In this document: piece by piece, positions 1-4,076 of the stretch | How positions within the stretch are numbered: the first letter of the stretch is position 1 | Layout of the letters: every line of letters begins with the position of its first letter | Assembly: GCA_947627075.1 (NCBI GenBank) | Contig: CANQUR010000100.1 | Coordinates: forward strand, 1 to 5,760 | From: an uncultured Clostridia bacterium | GTDB lineage: Bacteria; Bacillota; Clostridia; Christensenellales; Pumilibacteraceae | Length of the DNA stretch: 5,760 bases | Direction of reading: 5' to 3' | Position numbers and translations under genes: made by a program | Notes under the pieces: generated by a model | What the model saw: only the letters and a program-made list of their open reading frames with translations | Databases searched by the model: none | What the model was told of the DNA's origin: nothing

Positions 1-94
1 GCTTATATGTTATTTCTCCGACTATTCGCAGTGAGGCGCCTTTCACTCCGAACTCAATCGCCTTTATCCGTTGCGCCGTGTAACATTCCCGTGA
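1..94 (-). other. Left-edge segment, no confident gene
   Basis: On the minus strand the frame following the stop of the 82-residue gene stays open from about position 94 to the window edge. It contains no ATG. A GTG at 46-44 could start a gene that runs off the edge, but only a weak AAGG lies upstream. The ATG nearest the previous gene (about 86-84) runs into a stop after ten codons. An AGTCGGAG stretch near positions 15-22 could be a ribosome binding site for a gene starting beyond the window. This could therefore be the tail of the operon's intergenic space or the first codons of another gene. Confidence 0.2.
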
Positions 95-343
95 TTATGT
101 GAGGTCTGCGATTCCGTCCCCGGATTCGGCCGACAAGAGCTTTTGAACGCCCTTGACAAGCTCGCCCTCCGCGTCGTAGTACAGCATAACGACCCACAAT
201 TCGGCGTCCAGCTTTTGCGCTTGCAGATACTCATAATAGGCAGACGCCTTGTCGCAATCGCTGAAATACTTGCTGCCGTGGTTGCACTCCACCCGATAGG
301 TCTTTAATACCGCGTTCGACATTTCAACCTTGATCTTGAACAT
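95..343 (-). CDS. Small hypothetical protein, 82 aa
   Basis: I do not recognise this family. The ATG at 343 is chosen because AGGAGG sits about ten bases upstream; a longer frame to 373 would begin inside the upstream gene and has no comparable site. The protein is mixed alpha/beta in character: an N-terminal strand-like segment (residues 1-20), a middle helix rich in Tyr, Ala and Gln (33-46), a hydrophobic strand LWVVMLYY (49-56) and an acidic, soluble tail. There is no signal peptide or membrane segment, so it is probably cytoplasmic. It starts one base after the stop of the sigma-like gene, and its binding site lies inside that gene's last codons. This implies translational coupling and the same operon. 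Function unknown; possibly an element accessory protein. Confidence 0.7.
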   Translation of the reverse strand: MFKIKVEMSNAVLKTYRVECNHGSKYFSDCDKASAYYEYLQAQKLDAELWVVMLYYDAEGELVKGVQKLLSAESGDGIADLT

Positions 344-344
344 T

Positions 345-824
345 TCACTTCGCCTCCTCTTTGATTTTCGCAAGAGCCGTTTCAGCCCCTACACATATAG
401 CCACGGGAACGGGCAAAAGTTGGCGGTCCGGCATAAAATTTCTGATTTTTTTATAGATGCGCTCCAATCTCTTGCTTATACTGCAGACGGCTACGCCTTC
501 CTGCTCCGCTATTTCCGTTACGGTTTGCTTTTCCATATATAAGCGCGTAAGCAGCCTCTTTTGAGGCGCGGTCAGAGAGAGTACCGCCTCGCGCAATGCG
601 GGATCTTCAATGCTTTCGGACAGCTCCCCCGCAAAGTATTCGTCCGTATAGGACGGCTCGACGCCAAGCTCGGCAAGTTCGTCTATGGACGTGTGCCTGC
701 GGGTCTCGGCTCGGTTCTTGTTCCGCTCCGCTTCGTCCTCCTCCCGCAATACCGCATACAGCTCGTCCGTTACTTCTACCGCGCTCGTTGTGCCATCGGC
801 AAATTTGTAAATATAGGTTTTCAT
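345..824 (-). CDS. Sigma-70 region-4-like protein, element-borne
   Basis: This 159-residue protein starts at the ATG at 824, preceded by AAGGAG with nine bases of spacing; the longer frame to 902 lacks a site. Residues 1-20 (KTYIYKFADGTTSAVEV) resemble the N-terminus shared by short sigma-like proteins of Firmicutes conjugative and phage-related elements. A charged stretch with ERNKNRAETRRH follows (33-44). The C-terminal half holds a region-4 helix-turn-helix: LTAPQKRLLTRLYMEKQTV (84-102), then TEIAEQEGV and a recognition helix around residues 112-124. Region 2, which binds the -10 element, is absent, so it is probably an auxiliary regulator rather than a full sigma factor. The tail after residue 131 is hydrophobic, then charged. 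It follows a folded spacer (851-939) that may attenuate it, and is coupled to the 82-residue gene downstream. Confidence 0.85.
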   Translation of the reverse strand: MKTYIYKFADGTTSAVEVTDELYAVLREEDEAERNKNRAETRRHTSIDELAELGVEPSYTDEYFAGELSESIEDPALREAVLSLTAPQKRLLTRLYMEKQTVTEIAEQEGVAVCSISKRLERIYKKIRNFMPDRQLLPVPVAICVGAETALAKIKEEAK

Positions 825-850
825 TTCGCTTGCTCCTTGAATTTCCGTTA

Positions 851-939
851 ATCCGCAGAGCCGCGTTTTTCCGCAAACGAAAAGACGGCGGGGAAAAGCC
901 ATTGAGATTTGCTTTCCTGCCGTCTTGCGGTCTGCGGAT
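851..939 (-). terminator. Multi-tier hairpin, possible terminator or attenuator before the sigma-like gene
   Basis: Nested inverted repeats fill most of the spacer between the 50-residue ORF and the sigma-like gene. The outer arms 851-859 and 931-939 are a perfect 9-bp pair (ATCCGCAGA with TCTGCGGAT). The inner arms 882-889 and 919-926 are a perfect 8-bp pair (AAGACGGC with GCCGTCTT). Inside these, GGAAA and TTTCC add a further pairing. On the minus strand the inner hairpin is followed by CTTTTCGTTT, a moderate U-rich tract, so it can act as an intrinsic terminator. A CCGC at 861-864 or 871-874 can compete for GCGG at 927-930, giving alternative folds. This could set the ratio of upstream to downstream operon expression. 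The structure is seen; the role is inferred. Confidence 0.55.
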
Positions 940-948
940 CGTTTTGTT

Positions 949-1101
949 TTACACCCTTTTCTCGCTATGCTCGATTTTTATCTTGCCGTCGTCCGTAAAG
1001 CGTATCACGGTTATACAGCCCTTTATGGCTATTTCGACGGTCTTGCTGTTCTTATCTGCACGGCATACGAGCTTGCCGCGGCTGTTTCGTATCTCTTGCA
1101 T
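949..1101 (-). CDS. Small conserved-type hypothetical protein, 50 aa
   Basis: A 50-codon reading frame from the ATG at 1101 to a TAA at 949. The protein begins MQEIRNSRGKLVCRADKNSK and continues with TVEIAIKGCITVIRF, then a charged end IKIEHSEKRV. The pattern of a basic start followed by two short strands (KLVCRAD, TVEIAIKGCITVIRF) resembles small proteins often found beside HTH and sigma-like genes in clostridial elements; I recall the pattern but cannot name a family. It starts three bases after the stop of the upstream DUF1492-like gene, and the end of that gene (GGCGGGGTGA) supplies a modest binding site. That placement in a tight operon is the main reason to believe it is real. Function unknown. 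Confidence 0.65.
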   Translation of the reverse strand: MQEIRNSRGKLVCRADKNSKTVEIAIKGCITVIRFTDDGKIKIEHSEKRV

Positions 1102-1104
1102 ACT

Positions 1105-1401
1105 TCACCCCGCCAATTCACGCTGGAAAAACTCGCACAGTTCGCGGTTGAGCCTTTTGACGTGCCCCACGGAACAGTCCATGTCATCGGCTACCACCAT
1201 TTGCGTGTTGAAGTGGATATACAGCGACAAATACACATAGTACAGTTTGGAGGGCGCATTGCAAATAGCCGCGTTATACCGCTCCGCTTTTTCCAATATG
1301 GCACTGCGCCCTATGATTTTCGCCGCTCCCGTAAACTCTTTTTCGTGCGCGTAATAGTATTGAATTTCCCGTAGGTCCGATTTTATTTGCTCTATCGTCA
1401 T
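1105..1401 (-). CDS. DUF1492-like / region-4-like HTH protein, 98 aa
   Basis: A 98-residue protein with an N-terminal helical segment, IKSDLREIQYYYAHEKEF (6-23), a central helix around ILEKAERYNAAI (35-46), and a C-terminal helix-turn-helix-like part (about 57-92: YLSLYIHFNTQ, then DDMDCSVGHVKRLNREL). This layout matches small phage- and element-borne HTH proteins related to DUF1492/ArpU, which regulate late or transfer genes; the assignment rests on pattern memory, not a search. The start ATG at 1401 overlaps the upstream stop as ATGA (1398-1401), and GGAGAG lies just upstream, so it is translationally coupled to the HTH regulator. It is cytoplasmic with no membrane segment. It could also be called a sigma-70-like protein lacking region 2. 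Confidence 0.7.
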   Translation of the reverse strand: MTIEQIKSDLREIQYYYAHEKEFTGAAKIIGRSAILEKAERYNAAICNAPSKLYYVYLSLYIHFNTQMVVADDMDCSVGHVKRLNRELCEFFQRELAG

Positions 1402-1736
1402 TTTTGTCTCTCCGTGTGCTTCGTCAGCTTGAACGTGCTTAATATGCCCTTCATTACTTCGGCTTGCTTGCCCGTAAGCGTGGGCAATATAGCCTCCAAC
1501 AGCTCGGACTGTTCGTCCGACAGATATTTCCTATCCAACCTGTATCCTTCTTCTACATAAATACCGCCTCCGTTTCCTTGGACCGTATAAATGGGGTATT
1601 CGAGCGAAAGCGAAAGCAGATCGTAGGCTATCGTGCGTATGCTTACGCCGAATTCCGATGCGAGATTTTCTCTCGTATCGTATCTGCGCTGGCATAACGC
1701 TTCTATAATGGCACGTCTGCGTTCGCTTGCCGACAC
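1398..1736 (-). CDS. HTH transcriptional regulator (HTH_11-like), 112 aa
   Basis: The start is a GTG at 1736, preceded by AAGGAGG with eight bases of spacing, clearly better than any ATG. Residues 4-44 form a winged helix-turn-helix: ERRRAIIEALCQRRYDTREN, then LASEFGVSIRTIAYDLLSLS, where VSIRTIAYDL is the recognition helix. A wing follows (YPIYTVQGNGGGIYVEEGY, 48-65), typical of the DNA-binding part of DeoR/WYL-type regulators. The WYL ligand-binding domain is absent; instead there is a short helical tail (73-104). The protein is thus a stand-alone DNA-binding unit of the kind common in clostridial elements. It is first in the block C operon. A palindrome at 1781-1807 just upstream could be its own operator, which is inference. 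Confidence 0.85.
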   Translation of the reverse strand: MSASERRRAIIEALCQRRYDTRENLASEFGVSIRTIAYDLLSLSLEYPIYTVQGNGGGIYVEEGYRLDRKYLSDEQSELLEAILPTLTGKQAEVMKGILSTFKLTKHTERQK

Positions 1737-1741
1737 CGTTT

Positions 1742-1748
1742 ATACCTC
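1742..1748 (-). promoter_or_regulatory. Ribosome binding site deciding a GTG start
   Basis: AAGGAGG on the minus strand lies about eight bases upstream of GTG 1736. It is near-perfect to the 16S tail and supports the non-ATG start of the HTH gene. Confidence 0.75.
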
Positions 1749-1780
1749 CTTTGCCGTGTTTGTAGGCGTATTCTAAATCT

Positions 1781-1807
1781 CAAAGGTGCAAGTTTTTTGC
1801 ATCTTTG
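1781..1807. promoter_or_regulatory. Palindrome, operator candidate for block C
   Basis: Arms CAAAGGTGCAA (1781-1791) and TTGCATCTTTG (1797-1807) form an 11-bp inverted repeat with one mismatch and a 5-base centre. It lies between a possible promoter and the HTH gene, where a bound repressor would block transcription. It lacks a T-tract placed to make it a terminator. The likeliest binder is the HTH protein encoded downstream, but nothing in the sequence proves this. Confidence 0.4.
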
Positions 1808-1814
1808 AAAAAAA

Positions 1815-1842
1815 ATTTTATCTTTTTTCCGAGAGCTTTCAG
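1815..1842 (-). promoter_or_regulatory. Candidate promoter for the block C operon
   Basis: On the minus strand CTGAAA (1842-1837) and TAAAAT (1820-1815) are 16 bases apart. They match the sigma-A hexamers at four and five of six positions. The predicted start would fall just before the 1781-1807 palindrome. The region is AT-rich, so chance matches are likely. Confidence 0.3.
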
Positions 1843-1918
1843 AAGAAAATAAAAGACCGCCGATAAGCGACTTTTCACTATTCCCGTAAGGATATAGCGT
1901 TCGTTCGCTTATCGGCGG
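1842..1918 (-). terminator. Intrinsic terminator of the lexA/zinc-ribbon block
   Basis: A perfect 14-bp inverted repeat, CCGCCGATAAGCGA at 1857-1870 and its complement at 1905-1918, with a 34-base loop. On the minus strand it is followed by TCTTTTATTTTC, a U-rich tract. On the plus strand no T-tract follows, so it acts leftward. It separates the zinc-ribbon gene from the HTH operon. The loop is long for a plain terminator and holds a weak inner pairing (ATCC with GGAT), so an attenuator role is possible. Confidence 0.7.
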
Positions 1919-2023
1919 CTTCACAATTCTGGATCACCGTCCGATTTAAGTATTGGTCTGATAGGGGTTTACCGGATACTGTCTCAATCCGTACCTACCG
2001 TCGATATACTTTCAGTTTTCGCC
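1919..2023. other. Spacer without a gene
   Basis: Together with 1737-1918 this makes a gene-free stretch of about 290 bases. Apart from the terminator, palindrome and promoter candidate listed separately, I see only a short CGGAT/ATCCG inverted repeat near 1974-1992. A minus-strand open frame at 1703-1924 runs through the terminator and has no ribosome binding site. Confidence 0.4.
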
Positions 2024-2218
2024 CTATATTATGACTTGCCCGGGCGGGGCATACTCTTGAACGTCCTCGTGCCGCCTCGTAACTTTCCTGCTTACGGATA
2101 CCGCATTGCAACGCGGACACTTGAGGCGTAACATTCCGTCCTCGTCCCTGTAACCGATTATCTTTTGCCCGCAATTACGGCAATACCGCACTTGCTGTTG
2201 CTTCTTACTGCTATTCAT
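2024..2218 (-). CDS. Zinc-ribbon small protein, 64 aa
   Basis: The ATG at 2218 has AAGGAG nine bases upstream; the longer frame to 2311 begins without a site. The protein has one zinc ribbon: Cys13 and Cys16 (YCRNCGQ) and Cys34 and Cys37 (KCPRCN) should bind a structural zinc ion. A basic patch RKVTRRHED follows (44-52), then a short tail ending in QVII. Such small Com-like or rubredoxin-like ribbons are frequent near regulators in Firmicutes elements and may bind nucleic acid or a protein partner; the exact role is unknown. It lies about 140 bases downstream of the lexA-like gene in the same direction and is probably transcribed with it, with the terminator at 1842-1918 after it. Confidence 0.75.
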   Translation of the reverse strand: MNSSKKQQQVRYCRNCGQKIIGYRDEDGMLRLKCPRCNAVSVSRKVTRRHEDVQEYAPPGQVII

Positions 2219-2325
2219 TATAGCCGTCTCCTTCTTTCTCACGCTTGCAAAAAGCGATATTTGGAATACTGCCGATGCACGGTTGAGAGGTCCTGTGCGG
2301 AAGTAGTCCATTTTCGCAAGCTACT

Positions 2326-2366
2326 TATTAAACAGCGGATTCCGGGGCTAAACCCGCCTGTTAATA
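2326..2366 (-). repeat. Hairpin overlapping the lexA-like stop codon
   Basis: Arms 2326-2338 (TATTAAACAGCGG) and 2354-2366 (CCGCCTGTTAATA) pair over 12 bp with one bulge on each side and a 15-base loop. The repeat includes the stop codon of the lexA-like gene. No U-tract follows on the minus strand, so it is more likely an mRNA stability or partial termination element than a strong terminator. Confidence 0.45.
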
Positions 2367-2957
2367 CAGCTTTATACAACTTACGAGAACGCCTTGTATC
2401 TCGCAGCTCTTTACAACAATATCTTTCATCGCCTTGTTTTCGGGGTGAAGCCGTATGCCGCCCCGCTCTCTGTAAAAGCGCTTGAGCGTGTTCTCGCCGT
2501 TCACCAACGCCACGACTATATCTCCGTCGTTCGCATTTTCCTGTTTCCTTATTACAAGCAAATCGCCTTGGTCTATCCCTGCGTCCACCATACTGTCGCC
2601 GAATGCGCGGAGCATAAACATTTCACTGCTGCCGAATATGGAACACGGAAGGGAGAAACTTTCTTCTATGTTCTCTACTTCCAGACACGGCTTGCCGCAA
2701 GCGATCTTGCCTACGAGCGGCACTGTCACAGTTTCCCCGCCCCACAACTTCGGCATGGGCGCGATATTGCCGATATTCGTGCGCTCTATCCGTCCTTCCG
2801 CTTCCAACTGCTTGATATACCGCTGCACGGTCGCGAGCGAGCCTAAATTCAGCGCGTGCATTATGTTCCGAAAGCTCGGCGATAGCCCGTTCTTCCTTTG
2901 GTACTCAAGATTGTACTCCGCAATTTGGTTTTTGGTTTCTTCACTCAATACTCTCAT
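2361..2957 (-). CDS. lexA: LexA-type SOS repressor with S24 autoprotease domain
   Basis: A full-length LexA-like protein of 198 residues. Residues 1-65 form a winged helix-turn-helix (LSPSFRNIMHALNLGS, then TVQRYIKQLEAEGRIER), matching the LexA DNA-binding domain. The C-terminal S24 peptidase domain has the cleavage region GKIACGKP, with the scissile bond expected at Cys87-Gly88; Cys-Gly is also used by UmuD, while many LexA proteins use Ala-Gly. The catalytic serine is Ser122 (GDSM) and the catalytic lysine Lys159 (NTLKRF). It should repress genes until RecA filaments trigger self-cleavage after DNA damage. The start follows AAAGGG with seven bases of spacing. Next to a recombinase it may be an element-borne copy rather than the chromosomal SOS regulator; the symbol refers to family only. 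Promoter and operator candidates lie upstream. Confidence 0.9.
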   Translation of the reverse strand: MRVLSEETKNQIAEYNLEYQRKNGLSPSFRNIMHALNLGSLATVQRYIKQLEAEGRIERTNIGNIAPMPKLWGGETVTVPLVGKIACGKPCLEVENIEESFSLPCSIFGSSEMFMLRAFGDSMVDAGIDQGDLLVIRKQENANDGDIVVALVNGENTLKRFYRERGGIRLHPENKAMKDIVVKSCEIQGVLVSCIKLY

Positions 2958-2976
2958 AACAATGCCCTTTTAGTTT

Positions 2977-2999
2977 TAACAAAACGGTGCGTTTCGTTA
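2977..2999. promoter_or_regulatory. Palindromic operator candidate for the LexA-like protein
   Basis: TAACAAAACG (2977-2986), a GTG centre, then CGTTTCGTTA (2990-2999): ten-base arms with a single mismatch. It lies from about +4 to +26 of the predicted transcript, a good place for autorepression. It does not match the Bacillus SOS box pattern CGAAC-N4-GTTCG, so if it is the operator this LexA has a different recognition sequence. Confidence 0.5.
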
Positions 3000-3009
3000 T
3001 GTATCAGAG

Positions 3010-3038
3010 AGTATAACACAACTTTTTCTAAATTGCAA
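3010..3038 (-). promoter_or_regulatory. Sigma-A-type promoter of the lexA-like gene
   Basis: Minus-strand TTGCAA (3038-3033), a 17-base spacer, then TATACT (3015-3010). Spacing is ideal and both hexamers match well. It is the best promoter in the window. The start is expected near 3003, giving a leader of roughly 45 bases that contains the palindrome. Confidence 0.75.
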
Positions 3039-3067
3039 GCGTTTGGAACTTCTTTTTTCGAAAAATT

Positions 3068-3226
3068 TTAGTTGTCATCTTCGGTGGGGTTATCCGTCGG
3101 CGACAGATACGCACGCAGACCGTCTATGTATGCCGCGACGAGTACGTCCAATTCGTCGGCAGACAGTTTTGATAGATCCTGTTCGCCGATAAGATTTACT
3201 TTGTAGTTCACCTGCTCCTTCTTCAT
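3068..3226 (-). CDS. Small hypothetical protein, 52 aa
   Basis: A 52-codon frame from the ATG at 3226 to a TAA at 3068. It has the strongest ribosome binding site in this part of the window: AGGAGG with nine bases of spacing. The protein begins MKKEQVNYKVNLIGEQDLSK and continues with an amphipathic helix LSADELDVLVAAYIDGLRAYL (21-41, interrupted by the next domain), then an acidic tail with PTEDDN. It is soluble and acidic. I do not recognise a family. A short acidic helical protein encoded just upstream of, and in the same direction as, the repressor could interact with a DNA-binding partner, but that is a guess. It has its own promoter candidate, and the lexA-like gene has another after it. 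Confidence 0.7.
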   Translation of the reverse strand: MKKEQVNYKVNLIGEQDLSKLSADELDVLVAAYIDGLRAYLSPTDNPTEDDN

Positions 3227-3235
3227 CTTCGTTTA

Positions 3236-3271
3236 CCTCCTGCCGTAAAGTATAGCGGAGGCTTTTTTATT
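3236..3271 (+). terminator. Plus-strand terminator-like hairpin overlapping a minus-strand promoter
   Basis: CCTCC (3236-3240) and GGAGG (3257-3261), plus an extra GC pair after a bulged T, form a 7-bp stem followed by CTTTTTTATTT. On the plus strand this has the form of an intrinsic terminator, yet no plus-strand gene lies upstream. The same bases provide the ribosome binding site and the A-rich promoter spacer for the 52-residue gene on the other strand. It may stop antisense transcription or be coincidental. Confidence 0.4.
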
Positions 3272-3277
3272 TGTCGG
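3249..3277 (-). promoter_or_regulatory. Promoter candidate of the 52-residue ORF
   Basis: Minus-strand CCGACA (3277-3272), a 17-base spacer, then TATACT (3254-3249). The -10 is strong and the -35 matches at four of six positions. The start would fall near 3242, leaving a very short leader that begins at the ribosome binding site. Confidence 0.5.
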
Positions 3278-3701
3278 TCTCATCGAAGGAACGTTTCAGT
3301 CAGCGTGGTATCCTATGGTAACAAAAGGTAGCATTACGGTGTTATTACATAACCGAATTAAGCGGATTCGTCTTTCGACTTCGTTTTTTTGTCCGAAAAT
3401 TCCTTTGCCGTCAAAGGGCCGGAAATATTACTTAAAATTTTATATCCGAGGATTTCAACATAATATTTTCAGCCTAAAAAAGCCGCAAACGAAATATAAC
3501 ATTGAATGCTCTTTGACGGAATAGCCATATAAGAATTGTCTCCGATTGCCACAAAGATCTTTTCGGGAATATCGGTTTTGTCGAAAGACGAGTTCCAAAA
3601 AAATGGGATTGGTAAATAATTTCCCAAAGGTGAAAAAAGTTTGCACCATTGGGTTATATACTGTGCCCATTCCGAAAACGATTAAATTGGGAGGTTTAGA
3701 T
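3278..3701. other. Gene-free control region before the recombinase genes
   Basis: About 420 bases without a supported gene. Open frames at 3315-3524 (plus) and 3455-3670 (minus) have no ribosome binding site and no recognisable protein. The stretch is AT-rich and holds the spaced inverted repeat described separately, a small palindrome at 3337-3355 (CGG-TTAT with ATAACCG around a TAC centre), and a TATACT at 3657-3662 that could be the -10 of the recombinase genes. No good -35 stands 16-18 bases upstream of it, so that promoter, if real, may need an activator. Confidence 0.5.
3368..3591. repeat. Spaced, in-register inverted repeat flanking about 200 bp
   Basis: TCGTCTTTCGAC at 3368-3379 is the exact reverse complement of 3580-3591. 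Two more blocks share the same centre of symmetry (3479.5): CCGAAAA 3393-3399 with TTTTCGG 3560-3566, and CTTTG 3403-3407 with CAAAG 3552-3556. The bases between the blocks differ. Both arms therefore carry one spaced motif in opposite orientation. They could be paired protein-binding sites, worn transposon ends, or the ends of an invertible segment. Confidence 0.5.
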
Positions 3702-4064
3702 ATGGAACAAGTTGCTATCTATGCGTACAAGAATGTCTTAACGACAGGATTTGAGGTCCAAACGCAGATCGACGAATGCACTCGGTATGCGAAACAAAAG
3801 GGTCTCGAAATCGTTGGGGTCTATGCCGATATAGGCACACGGCAACAGCGAACGAAGCTATTGAGGGCAAGCCGACAGGGAAAGTTTTCCTGCGTGCTTA
3901 CGAAAAGCCCGGACCGCTTGGGGCGGTGTGACTGCATCCGTATTCTTGAAAAACTGCATAGGAACGGCATCGCCGTTTACTGCACAGACGGCACGGACAC
4001 AAAAGACGTCGGTCGGCTCTTGGACTTATTCAATGTCGGAGAGTTCAGCAAAAAAGAAAAATAA
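3702..4064 (+). CDS. Resolvase-like protein lacking catalytic serine, 120 aa
   Basis: This protein has the fold signature of a serine recombinase catalytic domain but not its chemistry. Compared with the recombinase next door, Tyr7 aligns with Tyr7, Gln22 with Gln23 and Asp43 with Asp44. The nucleophile Ser11 is replaced by Asn11 and the catalytic Arg9 by Tyr9. The SPDRLGR motif (69-75) keeps the Asp-Arg-x-x-Arg set, and Arg50 may match the middle arginine. About six residues are missing in the middle. The protein ends in the first part of the long dimer helix, with no DNA-binding, zinc or coiled-coil domain. ATG 3702 has GGGAGG seven bases upstream; the frame extends to 3546 without a site. 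Its stop abuts the next gene's binding site. It may be a modulator, a directionality-type factor, or a decaying duplicate. Confidence 0.8.
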   Translation: MEQVAIYAYKNVLTTGFEVQTQIDECTRYAKQKGLEIVGVYADIGTRQQRTKLLRASRQGKFSCVLTKSPDRLGRCDCIRILEKLHRNGIAVYCTDGTDTKDVGRLLDLFNVGEFSKKEK

Positions 4065-4069
4065 GGAGG
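4063..4069 (+). promoter_or_regulatory. Coupled ribosome binding site between the two recombinase-like genes
   Basis: AAGGAGG starts within the stop codon (TAA 4062-4064) of the upstream gene and sits seven bases before ATG 4077. The bases after it (TTTTGAT) differ from those before the upstream gene (TTTAGAT) at one position, so the two genes share almost the same initiation region. Confidence 0.75.
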
Positions 4070-4076
4070 TTTTGAT

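Noticed and set aside
825..902. Upstream extension of the sigma-like protein to an ATG at 902
   Set aside because: That ATG lies inside the hairpin at 851-939 with no binding site; the ATG at 824 has AAGGAG at good spacing and begins the family-like N-terminus.
596..1240. 214-residue plus-strand open frame
   Set aside because: It lies antisense to the sigma-like gene, the 50-residue ORF and the DUF1492-like gene, has no ribosome binding site, and its protein is low-quality Arg/Ser/Pro-rich sequence.
925..1374. 149-residue plus-strand open frame
   Set aside because: Antisense shadow of the 50- and 98-residue genes; no ribosome binding site and no family resemblance.
2301..2326. AAGTAG/CTACTT inverted repeat between the lexA-like and zinc-ribbon genes
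   Set aside because: Only 6 bp with a 14-base loop and no U-tract on either side; not enough for a terminator or operator call.
2394..2973. Two long plus-strand frames (2394-2846 and 2482-2973)
   Set aside because: Both are mirror frames of the lexA-like gene, which has clear domains and catalytic residues.
3408..3519. 9-bp inverted repeat CCGTCAAAG (3408-3416) with CTTTGACGG (3511-3519)
   Set aside because: Its centre (3463.5) differs from that of the other blocks (3479.5), and a 9-bp match in this region is expected by chance.
3315..3524. 69-residue plus-strand frame in the control region
   Set aside because: No ribosome binding site, AT-rich composition and no recognisable protein pattern.
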